A stretch of DNA of 64,000 nucleotides from Pseudomonas baetica (GTDB taxonomy: Bacteria; Pseudomonadota; Gammaproteobacteria; Pseudomonadales; Pseudomonadaceae). Made by a program: the position numbers and the translations under genes. Under the pieces are notes generated by a model, which saw only the letters and a list, made by a program, of their open reading frames with translations, was not told the DNA's origin and made no database searches. Where the stretch lies: contig NZ_PHHE01000001.1 of the NCBI RefSeq assembly GCF_002813455.1, positions 6,603,001-6,667,000 of the forward strand, in the 5' to 3' direction. Positions 27,118 to 36,527 of the stretch are shown here, one piece after another (position 1 is the stretch's first letter; each line of letters opens with the position of its first letter).

Positions 27118-28135
27118 TTCGAGTTCACTGATATCGACCGTGCCGGCCCCCGCCGAGCGCTTGCTGCAAGCCTTGATTCGCTATGGCCTGTTGTGGCTGC
27201 TGGCGCTGATCGTGGTGTTTTTCAGCGCTGCGGAGCCTGCGTTTCTGCGCGTCGGCAATCTGTTCAGCATCCTGCAATCGGTGTCGATCGTGGCGCTGCT
27301 GGCCCTTGGGGTGACCCTGACCATGGCCGTCGGCGGCGTGGATTTATCGATTGGCGCAGTGGCGGCGATGAGCCTGATGATCGCCAGTTACGTGATGGTC
27401 GTGCTCGGTTGGGGCGCGGTGCCCGCGGTGTTGATCAGTCTGGCGGGTGGCGCACTGGTCGGGCTGCTCAACGGCTGGCTGATCGTCAAGCTGCGGGTGC
27501 CGGACATCCTCGCGACGCTGGGCAGCATGTTTCTGGTGATCGGTGTGCAACTGATTCCCACCGGCGGCCGTTCGATTGCGGTGGGCATGACCTTGCCCAA
27601 TGGCGTGGAAACCGAGGGCACCTTCAGTGCGGCGTTTCTGGCGCTGGGACGCGGGCGATTATGGGACGTGGTGCCGGTTCCGGTGCTGATCACGGCGGTG
27701 GTGGCGCTGGCGGTGTGGCTGTTTCTGGAGCGCACGCGCATTGGCCGGTTGTTCTATGCCATTGGCGGCAACGAGCAGGCCGCGCGACTGGCCGGCGCAC
27801 CGGTGCAGCGCTTCAAATTGCTGGCCTACGTGTTGTCGGCACTGCTGGCGTCGCTTGGAGGTTTGTTACTGGCCGCGCGATTGGGGCGCGGTGATGTCAG
27901 CTCTGGCAACGGCCTGGTACTGGATGCCTTAGGCGCGGCGCTGATCGGTTTTGCCGTACTCGGCGCGAATAAGCCCAACGCCTTTGGCACCTTGGTCGGT
28001 GCGCTGCTGGTGGCCTCGTTGCTCAATGGCCTGACCATGCTCAACGCGCCTTATTACGCGCAGGATTTCGTCAAGGGACTGGTGCTGGTGCTGGCCCTGA
28101 TGTTCACCTTCGGCCTCGCGCATCGGGCGCGTTGA
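27110..28135 (+). CDS. Sugar-type ABC transporter permease (RbsC-like)
   Basis: 341 residues with many membrane helices and family motifs VGGVDLSIGAVAAMS, AIGGNEQAARLAG and LDALGAALIGFAVLGANKPNAFGTLVGA. I choose the GTG at 27110 because AAGGAG (27095-27100) lies eight bases before it; the longer ATG-started frame from 27017 would add 31 residues with no membrane character. It overlaps the ATPase gene by 8 bases. Confidence 0.9.
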   Translation: MPDSSSLISTVPAPAERLLQALIRYGLLWLLALIVVFFSAAEPAFLRVGNLFSILQSVSIVALLALGVTLTMAVGGVDLSIGAVAAMSLMIASYVMVVLGWGAVPAVLISLAGGALVGLLNGWLIVKLRVPDILATLGSMFLVIGVQLIPTGGRSIAVGMTLPNGVETEGTFSAAFLALGRGRLWDVVPVPVLITAVVALAVWLFLERTRIGRLFYAIGGNEQAARLAGAPVQRFKLLAYVLSALLASLGGLLLAARLGRGDVSSGNGLVLDALGAALIGFAVLGANKPNAFGTLVGALLVASLLNGLTMLNAPYYAQDFVKGLVLVLALMFTFGLAHRAR

Positions 28136-28159
28136 GCCGCTTTCAGTCAAGGAAGTTGT

Positions 28160-29215
28160 ATGCACGGTTCAATCAGACAGTTCGCCCGCCATTGCCTCGC
28201 GGGGGCCTTGCTCTCGGCGTTGGCCCTTAACGCCCAGGCCACGGTATTGCCCGGCGCGCCGGCACCGTTCGATAAAGGTCAGGTGCAGATCGCACTGGTG
28301 GGTTATCTGTTTTCCGGGGATTTTCCCGAGGCGTATTTGCGCGGGGTAGAGCAGCAGACCAAAGCGCTGGGCGCCAGTCTGCGTGTATTCGATGCCCGGC
28401 AGCAGGCGGCGAGTCAGGGCGAGATGATCGATCAGGCGATTGATCTGGGCGTGGACGGGATCATCGTGCAACTCGGTCTGGCGGAAACCCTCAAGGCGCC
28501 GATTGATCGGGCCATCGCCAAAGGCATCAAAGTGGTCGCGTTCGATGTCGATCTGAATTCGCCGCAGGTGACTCAGGTCGAGCAGGATCACCATGCGCTG
28601 GCGCGGCTGGCACTGGATCAGGCGCTGAAGGACAACGGCACGCAGTTCGATGCCGGGTATGTGTACATCAGCGGGTTTACCCCAATGGAGCGCCGCGACG
28701 AGATCTGGAGTCAGGTCAAGAAGGCCAATCCGGGCATCGTCGAGAAGGCGCGCTTCGGCACGCTGAATCCGCCGATTGCCAACTCGGTGGCGGATCAGGC
28801 CAGCGCCGTGCTGCGGGCGAATCCGGGGATCAGCGTGATATTTGCGCCGTTCGATGAGTTCGCCAAAGGCGCAAAAATTGCCGTCGACGAGGCGGGGCTG
28901 GCGAGCCAAGTGAAGATCTACAGTGCGGATATTTCTACCGCCGATATCCAGATCATGAAAGAGCCGGACAGCGCCTGGGCGGCGACGGCGGCGGTCAATC
29001 CGCAAGTGGCCGGGGCGATCAGCGTGCGCAGTCTGGCGATGTTGATTGCCGGGGAGAATCCGGGGCACCAGGTGCTGGTTCCGCCGACGCTGATCACCCG
29101 CCAGCAGTTGCTCGATCTGGATGTGAAGAACGTGCGCGATCTGGCACAGAAACTCCCGGCGTTCGGCGATACCGACAATGTGGCGCGGGCTGAGTGGATA
29201 CCTGTGGCCCAATAA
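28160..29215 (+). CDS. Sugar-type periplasmic substrate-binding protein (RbsB-like)
   Basis: 351 residues with a signal peptide (MHGSIRQFARHCLAGALLSALALNAQA) and the Peripla_BP_4 pattern: VQIALVGYLFSGDFPEAYLRGVEQQTKALGA, DQAIDLGVDGIIVQLG, IKVVAFDVD and VIFAPFDEFAKGAK. It should deliver ligand to the RbsAC-like pair. Having two different binding proteins in one operon suggests either two ligands or a ligand and its derivative. Confidence 0.9.
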   Translation: MHGSIRQFARHCLAGALLSALALNAQATVLPGAPAPFDKGQVQIALVGYLFSGDFPEAYLRGVEQQTKALGASLRVFDARQQAASQGEMIDQAIDLGVDGIIVQLGLAETLKAPIDRAIAKGIKVVAFDVDLNSPQVTQVEQDHHALARLALDQALKDNGTQFDAGYVYISGFTPMERRDEIWSQVKKANPGIVEKARFGTLNPPIANSVADQASAVLRANPGISVIFAPFDEFAKGAKIAVDEAGLASQVKIYSADISTADIQIMKEPDSAWAATAAVNPQVAGAISVRSLAMLIAGENPGHQVLVPPTLITRQQLLDLDVKNVRDLAQKLPAFGDTDNVARAEWIPVAQ

Positions 29216-29242
29216 AAATCAGATGACAGATCCGCCGTCTTC

Positions 29243-29264
29243 GTGAGCAGGCTCGCTCCCACAG
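29243..29264 (+). repeat. REP element (GTGAGCAGGCTCGC type)
   Basis: Variant of the core GCGAGCAGGCTCGC, here GTGAGCAGGCTCGCTCCCACAG. It lies between the binding-protein gene and the molybdoenzyme gene. Confidence 0.82.
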
Positions 29265-29296
29265 GGTCAGGTTTCACTTTTGAGTTTGGGGTGAAC

Positions 29297-29962
29297 ATGC
29301 ACAACAAAGCTGCACGATTGCGCAAAACCCGCTCTCCGAAAACAGATCCTGCATTCGGCGGGCGGTTGCCTCCCGGTCAGGTGCTGACCGAGCGCTTCCC
29401 GATCCTGCATGAAGGCGACGTGCCGGAGTATGACTTGGCGAACTGGTCGCTGCGTCTGTTCGGTTCGCTGAACAGCGCGGTCGAGCTGCGCTACACCGAC
29501 CTGCAAGCGCTGCCGCAACGCCAACTGCAATGCGATATCCACTGCGTGACACGCTGGTCGAAGTTCGACACGCAGTGGCGCGGAGTGCATCTGCAAGACC
29601 TGTTGCAAGCCTTCGATATCCAGCCGAAGACGGCGTTCGTCATGGCCCACGCCGATCACGATTACCAGACCAACCTTCGGCTTGACGACTTGCTGCATCC
29701 GCACACCCTGCTGGCGACTCACTACGCAGGCCAACCGTTAACCGAGCAACACGGCTGGCCCCTGCGGCTGGTGGTGGCGGGGCGGTACTTCTGGAAGAGT
29801 GCCAAATGGCTGCGGGGGCTTGAGTTTGTCGAACACGAGCAAGCGGGTTTTTGGGAGCGTAACGGCTTTCATCTGCAGGCCGATCCGTTTGCTGAGCAGC
29901 GCTTCAGTGCACAAGCGTTGGACATTGCCGAAGATGCGTGGCTGGAAAAGGACTTCGATTGA
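29297..29962 (+). CDS. Sulfite-oxidase-fold molybdopterin oxidoreductase, cytoplasmic type
   Basis: 221 residues. The oxidoreductase molybdopterin domain shows CDIHCVTRWSKFDTQWRGV, whose Cys in HCVTRW is the expected molybdenum ligand, and PLRLVVAGRYFWKSAKWLRGLEF. It resembles the small YedY/MsrP-like proteins but has no Tat signal, so it should stay in the cytoplasm. The ATG at 29297 follows GGGGTGAAC; an upstream ATG (29243) falls inside a REP. Its reaction is unknown. Its position beside the transporters suggests a link to sulfur or N/S-oxide metabolism (inference). Confidence 0.88.
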   Translation: MHNKAARLRKTRSPKTDPAFGGRLPPGQVLTERFPILHEGDVPEYDLANWSLRLFGSLNSAVELRYTDLQALPQRQLQCDIHCVTRWSKFDTQWRGVHLQDLLQAFDIQPKTAFVMAHADHDYQTNLRLDDLLHPHTLLATHYAGQPLTEQHGWPLRLVVAGRYFWKSAKWLRGLEFVEHEQAGFWERNGFHLQADPFAEQRFSAQALDIAEDAWLEKDFD

Positions 29963-30372
29963 ATGTAATGCATCGGTCCCTGTAGGAGCTGCGGCACGCT
30001 GCGATCTTTTGACTTTGTCTTTTAACAGCAAGATCAAAAGATCGCAGCGTGCCGCAGCTCCTACAGGGGTCTTACTTAGTTGGTTAAAGTGTTGGTCCAG
30101 CAACACTTGTGTTGAACTAAAAACACTCCTTTAGAGCGATCTAACCTAAGTGTTATTGGTTCTTTTGCGAAAGCCATCCGCTCCTCTAGCATCGGGCTTC
30201 AAGGGGAAAATATTCACTCTGGGGGGTACTGCGCTTCACCGCTATTTAACGTTTCAACAGCCTTCGCTGCCTTCCGCTATCTAAAACTACAGCAGACATT
30301 GCCGCGCTTTGATTGCCGACGACTTATTGCCGGTAACGGCCGGGTATTAGCTGCGATTCAAGGAGCTGTTAC
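29963..30372. other. Intergenic stretch: REP pair plus TonB-receptor leader
   Basis: No gene is seen. After the REP pair (29978-30068), AAGTGTTG (30087-30094) and CAACACTT (30101-30108) form a perfect inverted repeat with a 6-base spacer, which may be an operator. The remaining 260 bases form the promoter and leader region of the TonB receptor. Confidence 0.55.
29978..30068. repeat. Perfect inverted REP pair, 35-bp arms
   Basis: 29978-30012 is exactly the reverse complement of 30034-30068, with a 21-base loop. The arm starts CCCTGTAGGAGCTGCGG. This is a REP doublet of the type mobilised by REP-associated transposases, and could fold into a long hairpin in the 3' end of the upstream transcript. 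Confidence 0.92.
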
Positions 30373-32760
30373 ATGCATTACCGTTCCCGTTCATTACTGG
30401 CCGCTGCAGTTGTCAGTGCAATCTGGCAACTACCCGCAAAAGCCGAAGATACTTCCACTAGCGTCGAAAACGAATCCCGACTGGGCACTGTTCTGGTCAC
30501 CGGTACGCGCGGTACTTCGCGCACGGTGCTGGACTCCCCCGTGCCGGTGGATGTGCTGACCGCCGAAGACCTGAAAACTGCCGGCGCGGCTGACGGCGAA
30601 CTGGGCGCGGCGTTGCAGACATTGCTGCCATCCTTCAGCCTGCCGCGCCAATCCAACTCCGGCGGCGCTGACCATATCCGCGCCGCACAACTGCGCGGCA
30701 TGAGCCCGGATCAGGTGCTGGTGCTGGTCAACGGCAAGCGCCGCCACACGTCGGCGGTGGTCAACGACTCTTCGAAAATCGGACGCGGCACCGCACCGGT
30801 AGACTTCAATTCGATCCCCATCAGCGCGATCAAACGCATCGAGGTGCTGCGTGACGGCGCGGGTGCGCAGTACGGCTCTGACGCGATTGCCGGGGTGATC
30901 AACATCATCCTAGACGACGCCCCGGAAGGCGGCGAAGTGTCCACCAGTTATGGCGCGTTTCACACCCGTCAGGACGCCATCGGCAAGACCACCACCGACG
31001 GCCAGAACAGCGTGACCACCGCCAAGCTCGGCACGCACCTGGGCGAGGAGGGCGGCTTCATTCGCGGTGGTACCGAGTACAAGGATCGCAACCCGACCAA
31101 CCGTGCAGGCTTCGACGGTTTCGCCGACACACCCGGCCAGCGCAACTACGTGATGGGCGACGGCCTGGCGCGGGACGTCAACCTGTGGTTCAACAGCGAG
31201 CTGCCGCTGACCGGCGGCAAGGCCTACAGTTTCGGCACCTATAACCAGCGCCATACCACGGGCGCCGCGTTCTATCGTTACCCCTACGAACAACCGCAGT
31301 TCTATCCCAACGGTTACTTGCCACAATCGCTGGGTGACAACCAGGACATCTCGGCCACCGCCGGTTTCAAAGGCTTGATCGGCGATGAGTGGGATTTCGA
31401 CAGCAGCATCACCCATGGCCGCAACCGCTTCGAATCGTCAACCCGACGCACCCTCAACGTCAGCCTCGGTGAAGACTCGCCGACGAAGTTCGACACCGGC
31501 GAATACGAGTTGCGCCAGACCACCAGCAACCTCGATTTCAGCCGCGAGCTGCGCCTCGGCGAGCGCTCGTTTGTCCTCGCGGTCGGCGGTGAGTATCGCT
31601 ATGAGAACTACCTGACCTATGCCGGCGACGAGGCGTCCTACATCGGCTCCGGAGCGGATGGCGCCAACGGTCTGCGCCCGAGCGAAGAGTCGGATCTGGA
31701 TCGCAACGTGTTCGGCACATACGCCGAATTGTCGGGCGACGTCACCGACCGCTTCTTCGTCGACGCCGCCACCCGTTGGGAACATTACGACGACGCCGGC
31801 AGCAAACTCACCGGCAAGCTCAGTGGTCGCTATAAACTCACCGAGCAATGGGCGCTGCGCGGCGCGGTGTCGAACAACTTCCGCGCGCCGTCGCTGGCGC
31901 AGAGTGGTTTCCAGAACACCACCAGCAACTTCGGTGATGGCGGCACGCTGACCGACATCCGCGTGCTCTCGGTCAACGACCCGATCGCACGCGCCCTTGG
32001 TGCAGAAAAACTCGACCCGGAAACCTCGAAAAACTTCAGCCTCGGCCTGACCTTCCAGTTGAACGATCGCTTTGATGCCTCGCTCGACGTCTTCCGCATC
32101 GACGTCAAAGACCGCATTACGCTGTCCCAGCGCATCGGCAGCGACGCCCTGGAAACCTTCATCAACGATAACTACGGCGTCGCCGGCGTCCATGACGTCA
32201 ACTTCTTCACCAACGCCGCCGACACCAGCACCCACGGCGCCGAATTGGTGCTCAACTACCACCAGCCGTTCTACGAAGGACAACTGGGCCTGACCACCGC
32301 GTACACCTACAACCACACCAAAGTCACCAGCACCAAAGGCACACCGTCGCAACTGACTGCACTGGGGATCGGCAACGATGCGCTGGTCGGCGTTGAGGAA
32401 ACCAACACGTTGACCGACGCCGCGCCGAAGGATCGCTTCATCTTTTCCGCGAACTGGGCGAGTGAACACTGGGGCCTGCTTGGCCGTTTGACTCGCCAGG
32501 GCGAAACCACGCGGGTGTTTGATTTCGGCGATTCGCAACCGGAGCAAACCTACGGCGCGGTGTGGCAACTGGACGCCGAAGTGACCTACAAATTCACCCC
32601 GAAATTCAATGTCGCCGTGGGCGGCAACAACCTCACCGACAATTACCCGGAGCGCTCGGGCTCGGCCATCAACTACGGCGGCAACCTGCCGTATGACGTG
32701 CTGTCGCCGATCGGCACCAACGGCGCGTACTACTACGCCCGCGCGACCTATGGGTTCTGA
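30373..32760 (+). CDS. TonB-dependent outer-membrane receptor
   Basis: 795 residues with a signal peptide (ending LPAKA), a TonB-box-like LGTVLVTGTR, a plug domain (DQVLVLVNGKRRHTSAVV, IPISAIKRIEVLRDGAGAQYGSDAIAGVINI) and a beta-barrel that ends with an aromatic residue (YYYARATYGF). AAGGAGCTGTTAC precedes the ATG. It imports an unidentified ligand across the outer membrane using TonB. Its place next to two ABC importers suggests it may be the outer-membrane gate of the same uptake route, though it has its own leader. Confidence 0.94.
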   Translation: MHYRSRSLLAAAVVSAIWQLPAKAEDTSTSVENESRLGTVLVTGTRGTSRTVLDSPVPVDVLTAEDLKTAGAADGELGAALQTLLPSFSLPRQSNSGGADHIRAAQLRGMSPDQVLVLVNGKRRHTSAVVNDSSKIGRGTAPVDFNSIPISAIKRIEVLRDGAGAQYGSDAIAGVINIILDDAPEGGEVSTSYGAFHTRQDAIGKTTTDGQNSVTTAKLGTHLGEEGGFIRGGTEYKDRNPTNRAGFDGFADTPGQRNYVMGDGLARDVNLWFNSELPLTGGKAYSFGTYNQRHTTGAAFYRYPYEQPQFYPNGYLPQSLGDNQDISATAGFKGLIGDEWDFDSSITHGRNRFESSTRRTLNVSLGEDSPTKFDTGEYELRQTTSNLDFSRELRLGERSFVLAVGGEYRYENYLTYAGDEASYIGSGADGANGLRPSEESDLDRNVFGTYAELSGDVTDRFFVDAATRWEHYDDAGSKLTGKLSGRYKLTEQWALRGAVSNNFRAPSLAQSGFQNTTSNFGDGGTLTDIRVLSVNDPIARALGAEKLDPETSKNFSLGLTFQLNDRFDASLDVFRIDVKDRITLSQRIGSDALETFINDNYGVAGVHDVNFFTNAADTSTHGAELVLNYHQPFYEGQLGLTTAYTYNHTKVTSTKGTPSQLTALGIGNDALVGVEETNTLTDAAPKDRFIFSANWASEHWGLLGRLTRQGETTRVFDFGDSQPEQTYGAVWQLDAEVTYKFTPKFNVAVGGNNLTDNYPERSGSAINYGGNLPYDVLSPIGTNGAYYYARATYGF

Positions 32761-32866
32761 AAAAGGGCAGGGGCCGGGCCGGCATCTGCCGGTGTTTGAT
32801 CACGCTGGGTAGGGTGATCACCACCGACATCCTGAAAACCGCGCCGACCGTGGCGCTCAACGTCGG

Positions 32867-32912
32867 GCCCTCTCTCCAGCCCTCTCCCAGCGAGAGAGCT
32901 GGAGAGAAGGGC
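32867..32912. terminator. Imperfect hairpin downstream of the TonB receptor
   Basis: GCCCTCTCTCCAG (32867-32879) pairs with CTGGAGAGAAGGGC (32899-32912) with one bulge. The T tract is poor. It lies between two convergent genes and may terminate both. The bases between 32761 and 32866 hold no gene I recognise. Confidence 0.5.
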
Positions 32913-32914
32913 TC

Positions 32915-33376
32915 TTAAAAAGACACCGCTGCCGGTTGCGAAAGACGCAACACCGACAAATCCCCGGTAATCCGCTTGTACGCCAACCTAATCGCCTCAA
33001 TGCTGCCCTCATTCTTCGCGCTGTTCTCATGCAAGACCACAATCACCTTGGTGCTCAGCCGCTCAGGCTCTTTAGCCCCATGGTCCTTCCACTGCCCATA
33101 CGCATCGAAAACAGTGAACCCGTCGGGAAAGCGCGGCGTGACTTCCTTATCGAGGAACTCGCGCCAGCGCGCAGGGCTGACCGCCCCTTCCTTGCCATCC
33201 AGCGAACCCACCGAAAAGTACAACTCGGTACGCGTCCACTGCGCCTGCGCCGGGCGCGTGGCGTCGCCTTGCAGGGTTGAGCTGACGGGATCCTTGGTAT
33301 GCACGGAAACGGGCGGGGGCGTGGCACAACCGGCGACTGCAACGAACAGTGCCGCCAGTAAAAGACGTTGAGGCAT
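32915..33376 (-). CDS. DUF3574 family lipoprotein
   Basis: 153 residues with a lipoprotein signal (MPQRLLLAALFVAVAGC, lipobox VAGC). The mature part shows the DUF3574 pattern: RTELYFSVGSLDGKEGAVSPARWREFLDKEVTPRFPDGFTVFDAYGQW and LSTKVIVVLHENSAKNEGSIEAIRLAYKR. Function is unknown. It is expected to be anchored to the inner leaflet of the outer membrane. Confidence 0.88.
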   Translation of the reverse strand: MPQRLLLAALFVAVAGCATPPPVSVHTKDPVSSTLQGDATRPAQAQWTRTELYFSVGSLDGKEGAVSPARWREFLDKEVTPRFPDGFTVFDAYGQWKDHGAKEPERLSTKVIVVLHENSAKNEGSIEAIRLAYKRITGDLSVLRLSQPAAVSF

Positions 33377-33484
33377 GTAACTTCCTTATTGGACGTAGAG
33401 GTGGCGTCCTGAGTATAAGGTCGCTTTCTGACTGGCAATAAAGACCTAAAAAGCAGGCTGATAGGCGCTTGCGGAATAACCCTC

Positions 33485-35866
33485 TCATGCAGCCGGCGGC
33501 GTCGCCAAGGCAATCCCCGCTGCGCCCAAACGCTTGAGAATCTCGAACAGCAGATCACTCTTGGTCACCCCGACAATCCTTGGGCTGCCCACATATCCCG
33601 TGATGGTCAGCGTAATCCCCTCCGGCGACAATTTGCTGAAGCGCACAAACGACGCCGGTTTATCGAGGATGCTTTCGTTCTCTCGATACGTGTTGAGCAG
33701 CAGGTCTTTCACCTCTTCGGGATCGATATCCAGCGGGAACACCAACTCAAGCGACGCCACCCCCTGAGCACTGCCGCCCAGGGTGACGTTGCGCAGGTTC
33801 TGCGAGATCAGTTGTGAGTTGGGCACGATCACGATCGAGCGGTCGCTGAGCTGGATCTCCGTGGCGCGCACGTTGATCCGCCGGATATCGCCCTCGACGC
33901 CGCTGATGCTGATCAAGTCGCCGACCTTTACCGGTCGCTCCGTCAACAGAATCAGGCCCGAGACGAAGTTCTTTACGATCTCCTGCAAACCAAAACCGAT
34001 CCCCACCGACAGCGCACTGACGATCCACGCCAGATTGGTCCACTGCACGCCCAGCGACGACAGCGTCAGCAGAATCACCGCCGCATAACCGATATTGGAA
34101 AACAGCGTGCTCAACGACGCGCACATGCCCGGATCCATATCGGTCTTGGGCAGAAACTCATTGTCGAGCCAGCGGCTCAAGGCGCGGATCAGGTAGATGC
34201 CGATCAACAACGCCAGCACCGCGTTGAGCACATGCCCAGGCACGATGTTCAACTTGCGCAACCCGGCGCCGCCGAGGATCGCCATGATGTTGCTTAGTAA
34301 CTGGCCGAACGTGGTGCCGATACCGCCGACAAACAGCGCAATCACCGCCAGCAGCATCAGCCCGGCGCGACTGAAACCGGACAGCAGAATCGAGATCTGA
34401 TCCAGCCGCCGATCACCGATCCCCAGCAGCTGCTTGAGCGCCTTGCCGCTCGAATGTTTGGGCGAAAACACATACTCGCAGCCATCCTTGATGACCTGGA
34501 TCAGCAAGTAAAAACCCGACAACACAATGTAGCCCCACACCACCTCATAAGTGATAAACCGCGCCAGCGACACATAACCCGTGAGCAGCGCAATCGTTGA
34601 AACAAACATCGAAACGCTGACGACGGTGTAAATCACCCCGGCAAACGTGTTGCCTGCCGCCGAGGGATCGTTGGCCGCGATCAGCGCCTTGCGCACTTTG
34701 CTGACGCGCAGCAGCATCGTCACGATGATCGCCATGACCACCATCGCGATCACGCCACGCCCGGCCAGCACAATCTGACTGCTCATGCCGGTGGCGTTGC
34801 TGACTTGCACCAGTGTCACCAACACCAGTAGCGCGCCGGAGATAATGCGCGGGTAGGGCTCCAGCGCGAGCGCCACCGGATCGGCAATCGCCGGCAGCCG
34901 CCACGACGGATGCTTGGTCGACAGCAGCGCACGGCTCAGCCCGGTGATCAGCACACAGGCATACACAACCTTTTCAAACTCTTGGGAAAACGTCTCCAGC
35001 ATCGGCGGCAACGGCGCATGCCGAGTGCAGGCATAGAACAGGATTTGCAGGGCAATCCCCGTGGTGACAATGGTCGCCAGCGCAGAAGCTGCCGCCAACG
35101 CACTGCGCCGCACACGCCCCTCCGGCATGCGATGTATACACAGCCACGTCAACCCACGCTCCGCCAAACGCCGCCCGAACGTCCAGATCGCCAGCGCCAA
35201 CAACAGCAGCACGCTGGTAAAAAAACGCTGCCCCGGCGCCCAAACCGTGGCCCACGTGTTGCCCACCTGACCGATAAAAAAGCTCAACCGCTGCCGATCA
35301 TCCTGCCGAGGCTTGACCAGCGGTGACCAGAAATCCGGGCTCAACATACTGTTGGTGCGCAGCGTCAGCTCACTCTCCAGCAACGTGCGCCGAATCCCCG
35401 CAATCTGCGTAATCAGGTCCGCCGCACTTTGTTTCAACGCCGCCAGATTCTTCAGCGTCGTATCCACCTTGTTCTTTTGCTCTGCCAACAACGCCCGCTG
35501 CGCGACGATATCCGCCTGCTCCGACGCCACCCCCGTATCCGGGGCCGCCCCTAATACCCCTAGCTGCACCGCCAGTTGCGCCTGCTGCGGCAACAACGAC
35601 GCCGACAACCGATCGACATCCAGAATGAACGCCTGCACCCGATCCTGCGGCCCTTCGAGCTGGTTGTAATTATTCGCCGACGAGATCTGTTGCTTGAGCC
35701 CGTCGAGGCGCAGTTGCAGGCCTTGCAGGTCACTTTGACTGATCACCGGCAGCGGCGCGGCCGCCGCCTGCGAAGGCGCCGGCAGATCCGCCGCCCACAG
35801 CGAAGAACCGCCAGGAATCAGCAGCGTGAGCGCGATAAACAACAGCGACTTCAATGTGTTGCGCAT
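33485..35866 (-). CDS. DUF3772 / MscS-type mechanosensitive channel
   Basis: 793 residues. A signal peptide (ending LWAA), a periplasmic coiled region with DUF3772 (about 40-190), a block of about ten membrane helices, and a C-terminal MscS domain (SVGIGFGLQEIVKNFVSGLILLTERPVKVGDLI). It is the size of the large MscK/YbdG-like channels that open on osmotic down-shock. It is likely monocistronic. Confidence 0.92.
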   Translation of the reverse strand: MRNTLKSLLFIALTLLIPGGSSLWAADLPAPSQAAAAPLPVISQSDLQGLQLRLDGLKQQISSANNYNQLEGPQDRVQAFILDVDRLSASLLPQQAQLAVQLGVLGAAPDTGVASEQADIVAQRALLAEQKNKVDTTLKNLAALKQSAADLITQIAGIRRTLLESELTLRTNSMLSPDFWSPLVKPRQDDRQRLSFFIGQVGNTWATVWAPGQRFFTSVLLLLALAIWTFGRRLAERGLTWLCIHRMPEGRVRRSALAAASALATIVTTGIALQILFYACTRHAPLPPMLETFSQEFEKVVYACVLITGLSRALLSTKHPSWRLPAIADPVALALEPYPRIISGALLVLVTLVQVSNATGMSSQIVLAGRGVIAMVVMAIIVTMLLRVSKVRKALIAANDPSAAGNTFAGVIYTVVSVSMFVSTIALLTGYVSLARFITYEVVWGYIVLSGFYLLIQVIKDGCEYVFSPKHSSGKALKQLLGIGDRRLDQISILLSGFSRAGLMLLAVIALFVGGIGTTFGQLLSNIMAILGGAGLRKLNIVPGHVLNAVLALLIGIYLIRALSRWLDNEFLPKTDMDPGMCASLSTLFSNIGYAAVILLTLSSLGVQWTNLAWIVSALSVGIGFGLQEIVKNFVSGLILLTERPVKVGDLISISGVEGDIRRINVRATEIQLSDRSIVIVPNSQLISQNLRNVTLGGSAQGVASLELVFPLDIDPEEVKDLLLNTYRENESILDKPASFVRFSKLSPEGITLTITGYVGSPRIVGVTKSDLLFEILKRLGAAGIALATPPAA

Positions 35867-35937
35867 GGACGGACGGGCTCGAATTGATCACACAGTCTAT
35901 GAGGTTAGGTGATCAAAGCGCCGCAAGAGGAAAAGTT

Positions 35938-36396
35938 TCAGGGCAGCAGGTGGATTAGCTGGGGTTCCAGCGCGTCAGGGGTGACGTCGAGCAAAGCCAG
36001 CGTGACCGGCAGTTTGAAACGCCGGCGGCCGGCGCTGCCGGGGTTGAGGTACAGACGATCACCGCGCCATTCGATCAGCGGTTTGTGGGAGTGACCGGTG
36101 ATGATGAGTTTGACGGTGCTGCTGAGCAGGGCCGGGACGTCGGCGATGTCGTGGGTGAGCAGGGTTGGCCAACCGTTCAGCGTGAGGGCGAGGTGATCGG
36201 GGAGGGTGGCGGCCCAGGGAAGGTGCAGGTCGTTGTTGCCGCGTACGGCGTGGGTGGGGGCGATTTGGGAAAGTTGCTCCAGGATTTCGCAGCTGCCGAT
36301 ATCACCGGCGTGGAGGATGAGGTCGACGCCCTGGATCGCGGTCAGGGCTTCGGGGCGGAGGAGGCCGTGGGTGTCGGAGATGATGGCGGTTTTCAT
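35938..36396 (-). CDS. YfcE/MJ0936-type metallophosphoesterase
   Basis: 152 residues with the full calcineurin-like metal set: ISDTHG, HAGDIG, RGNND, LLTHD and ITGHSH. These small phosphodiesterases hydrolyse phosphodiester bonds in vitro; the natural substrate is unknown. The region upstream (36397-36431) leads directly into the insertion-sequence patch. Confidence 0.92.
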   Translation of the reverse strand: MKTAIISDTHGLLRPEALTAIQGVDLILHAGDIGSCEILEQLSQIAPTHAVRGNNDLHLPWAATLPDHLALTLNGWPTLLTHDIADVPALLSSTVKLIITGHSHKPLIEWRGDRLYLNPGSAGRRRFKLPVTLALLDVTPDALEPQLIHLLP

Positions 36397-36527
36397 GGGG
36401 GGAGATTAGCAGGGAATGAGGGGCTGCTTTCGGCCGATTCTGTTGAAAAAGTCCACCTTGGTTTCCATGGCAGAAAAGTACGCGTCTGAGATTGAAATCC
36501 TCACTTTTGGCTGAGGCTTCCGGGCTC

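Noticed and set aside
29978..30068. CRISPR array
   Set aside because: There are only paired inverted REP arms, no regular direct repeats with unique spacers, and no cas genes.
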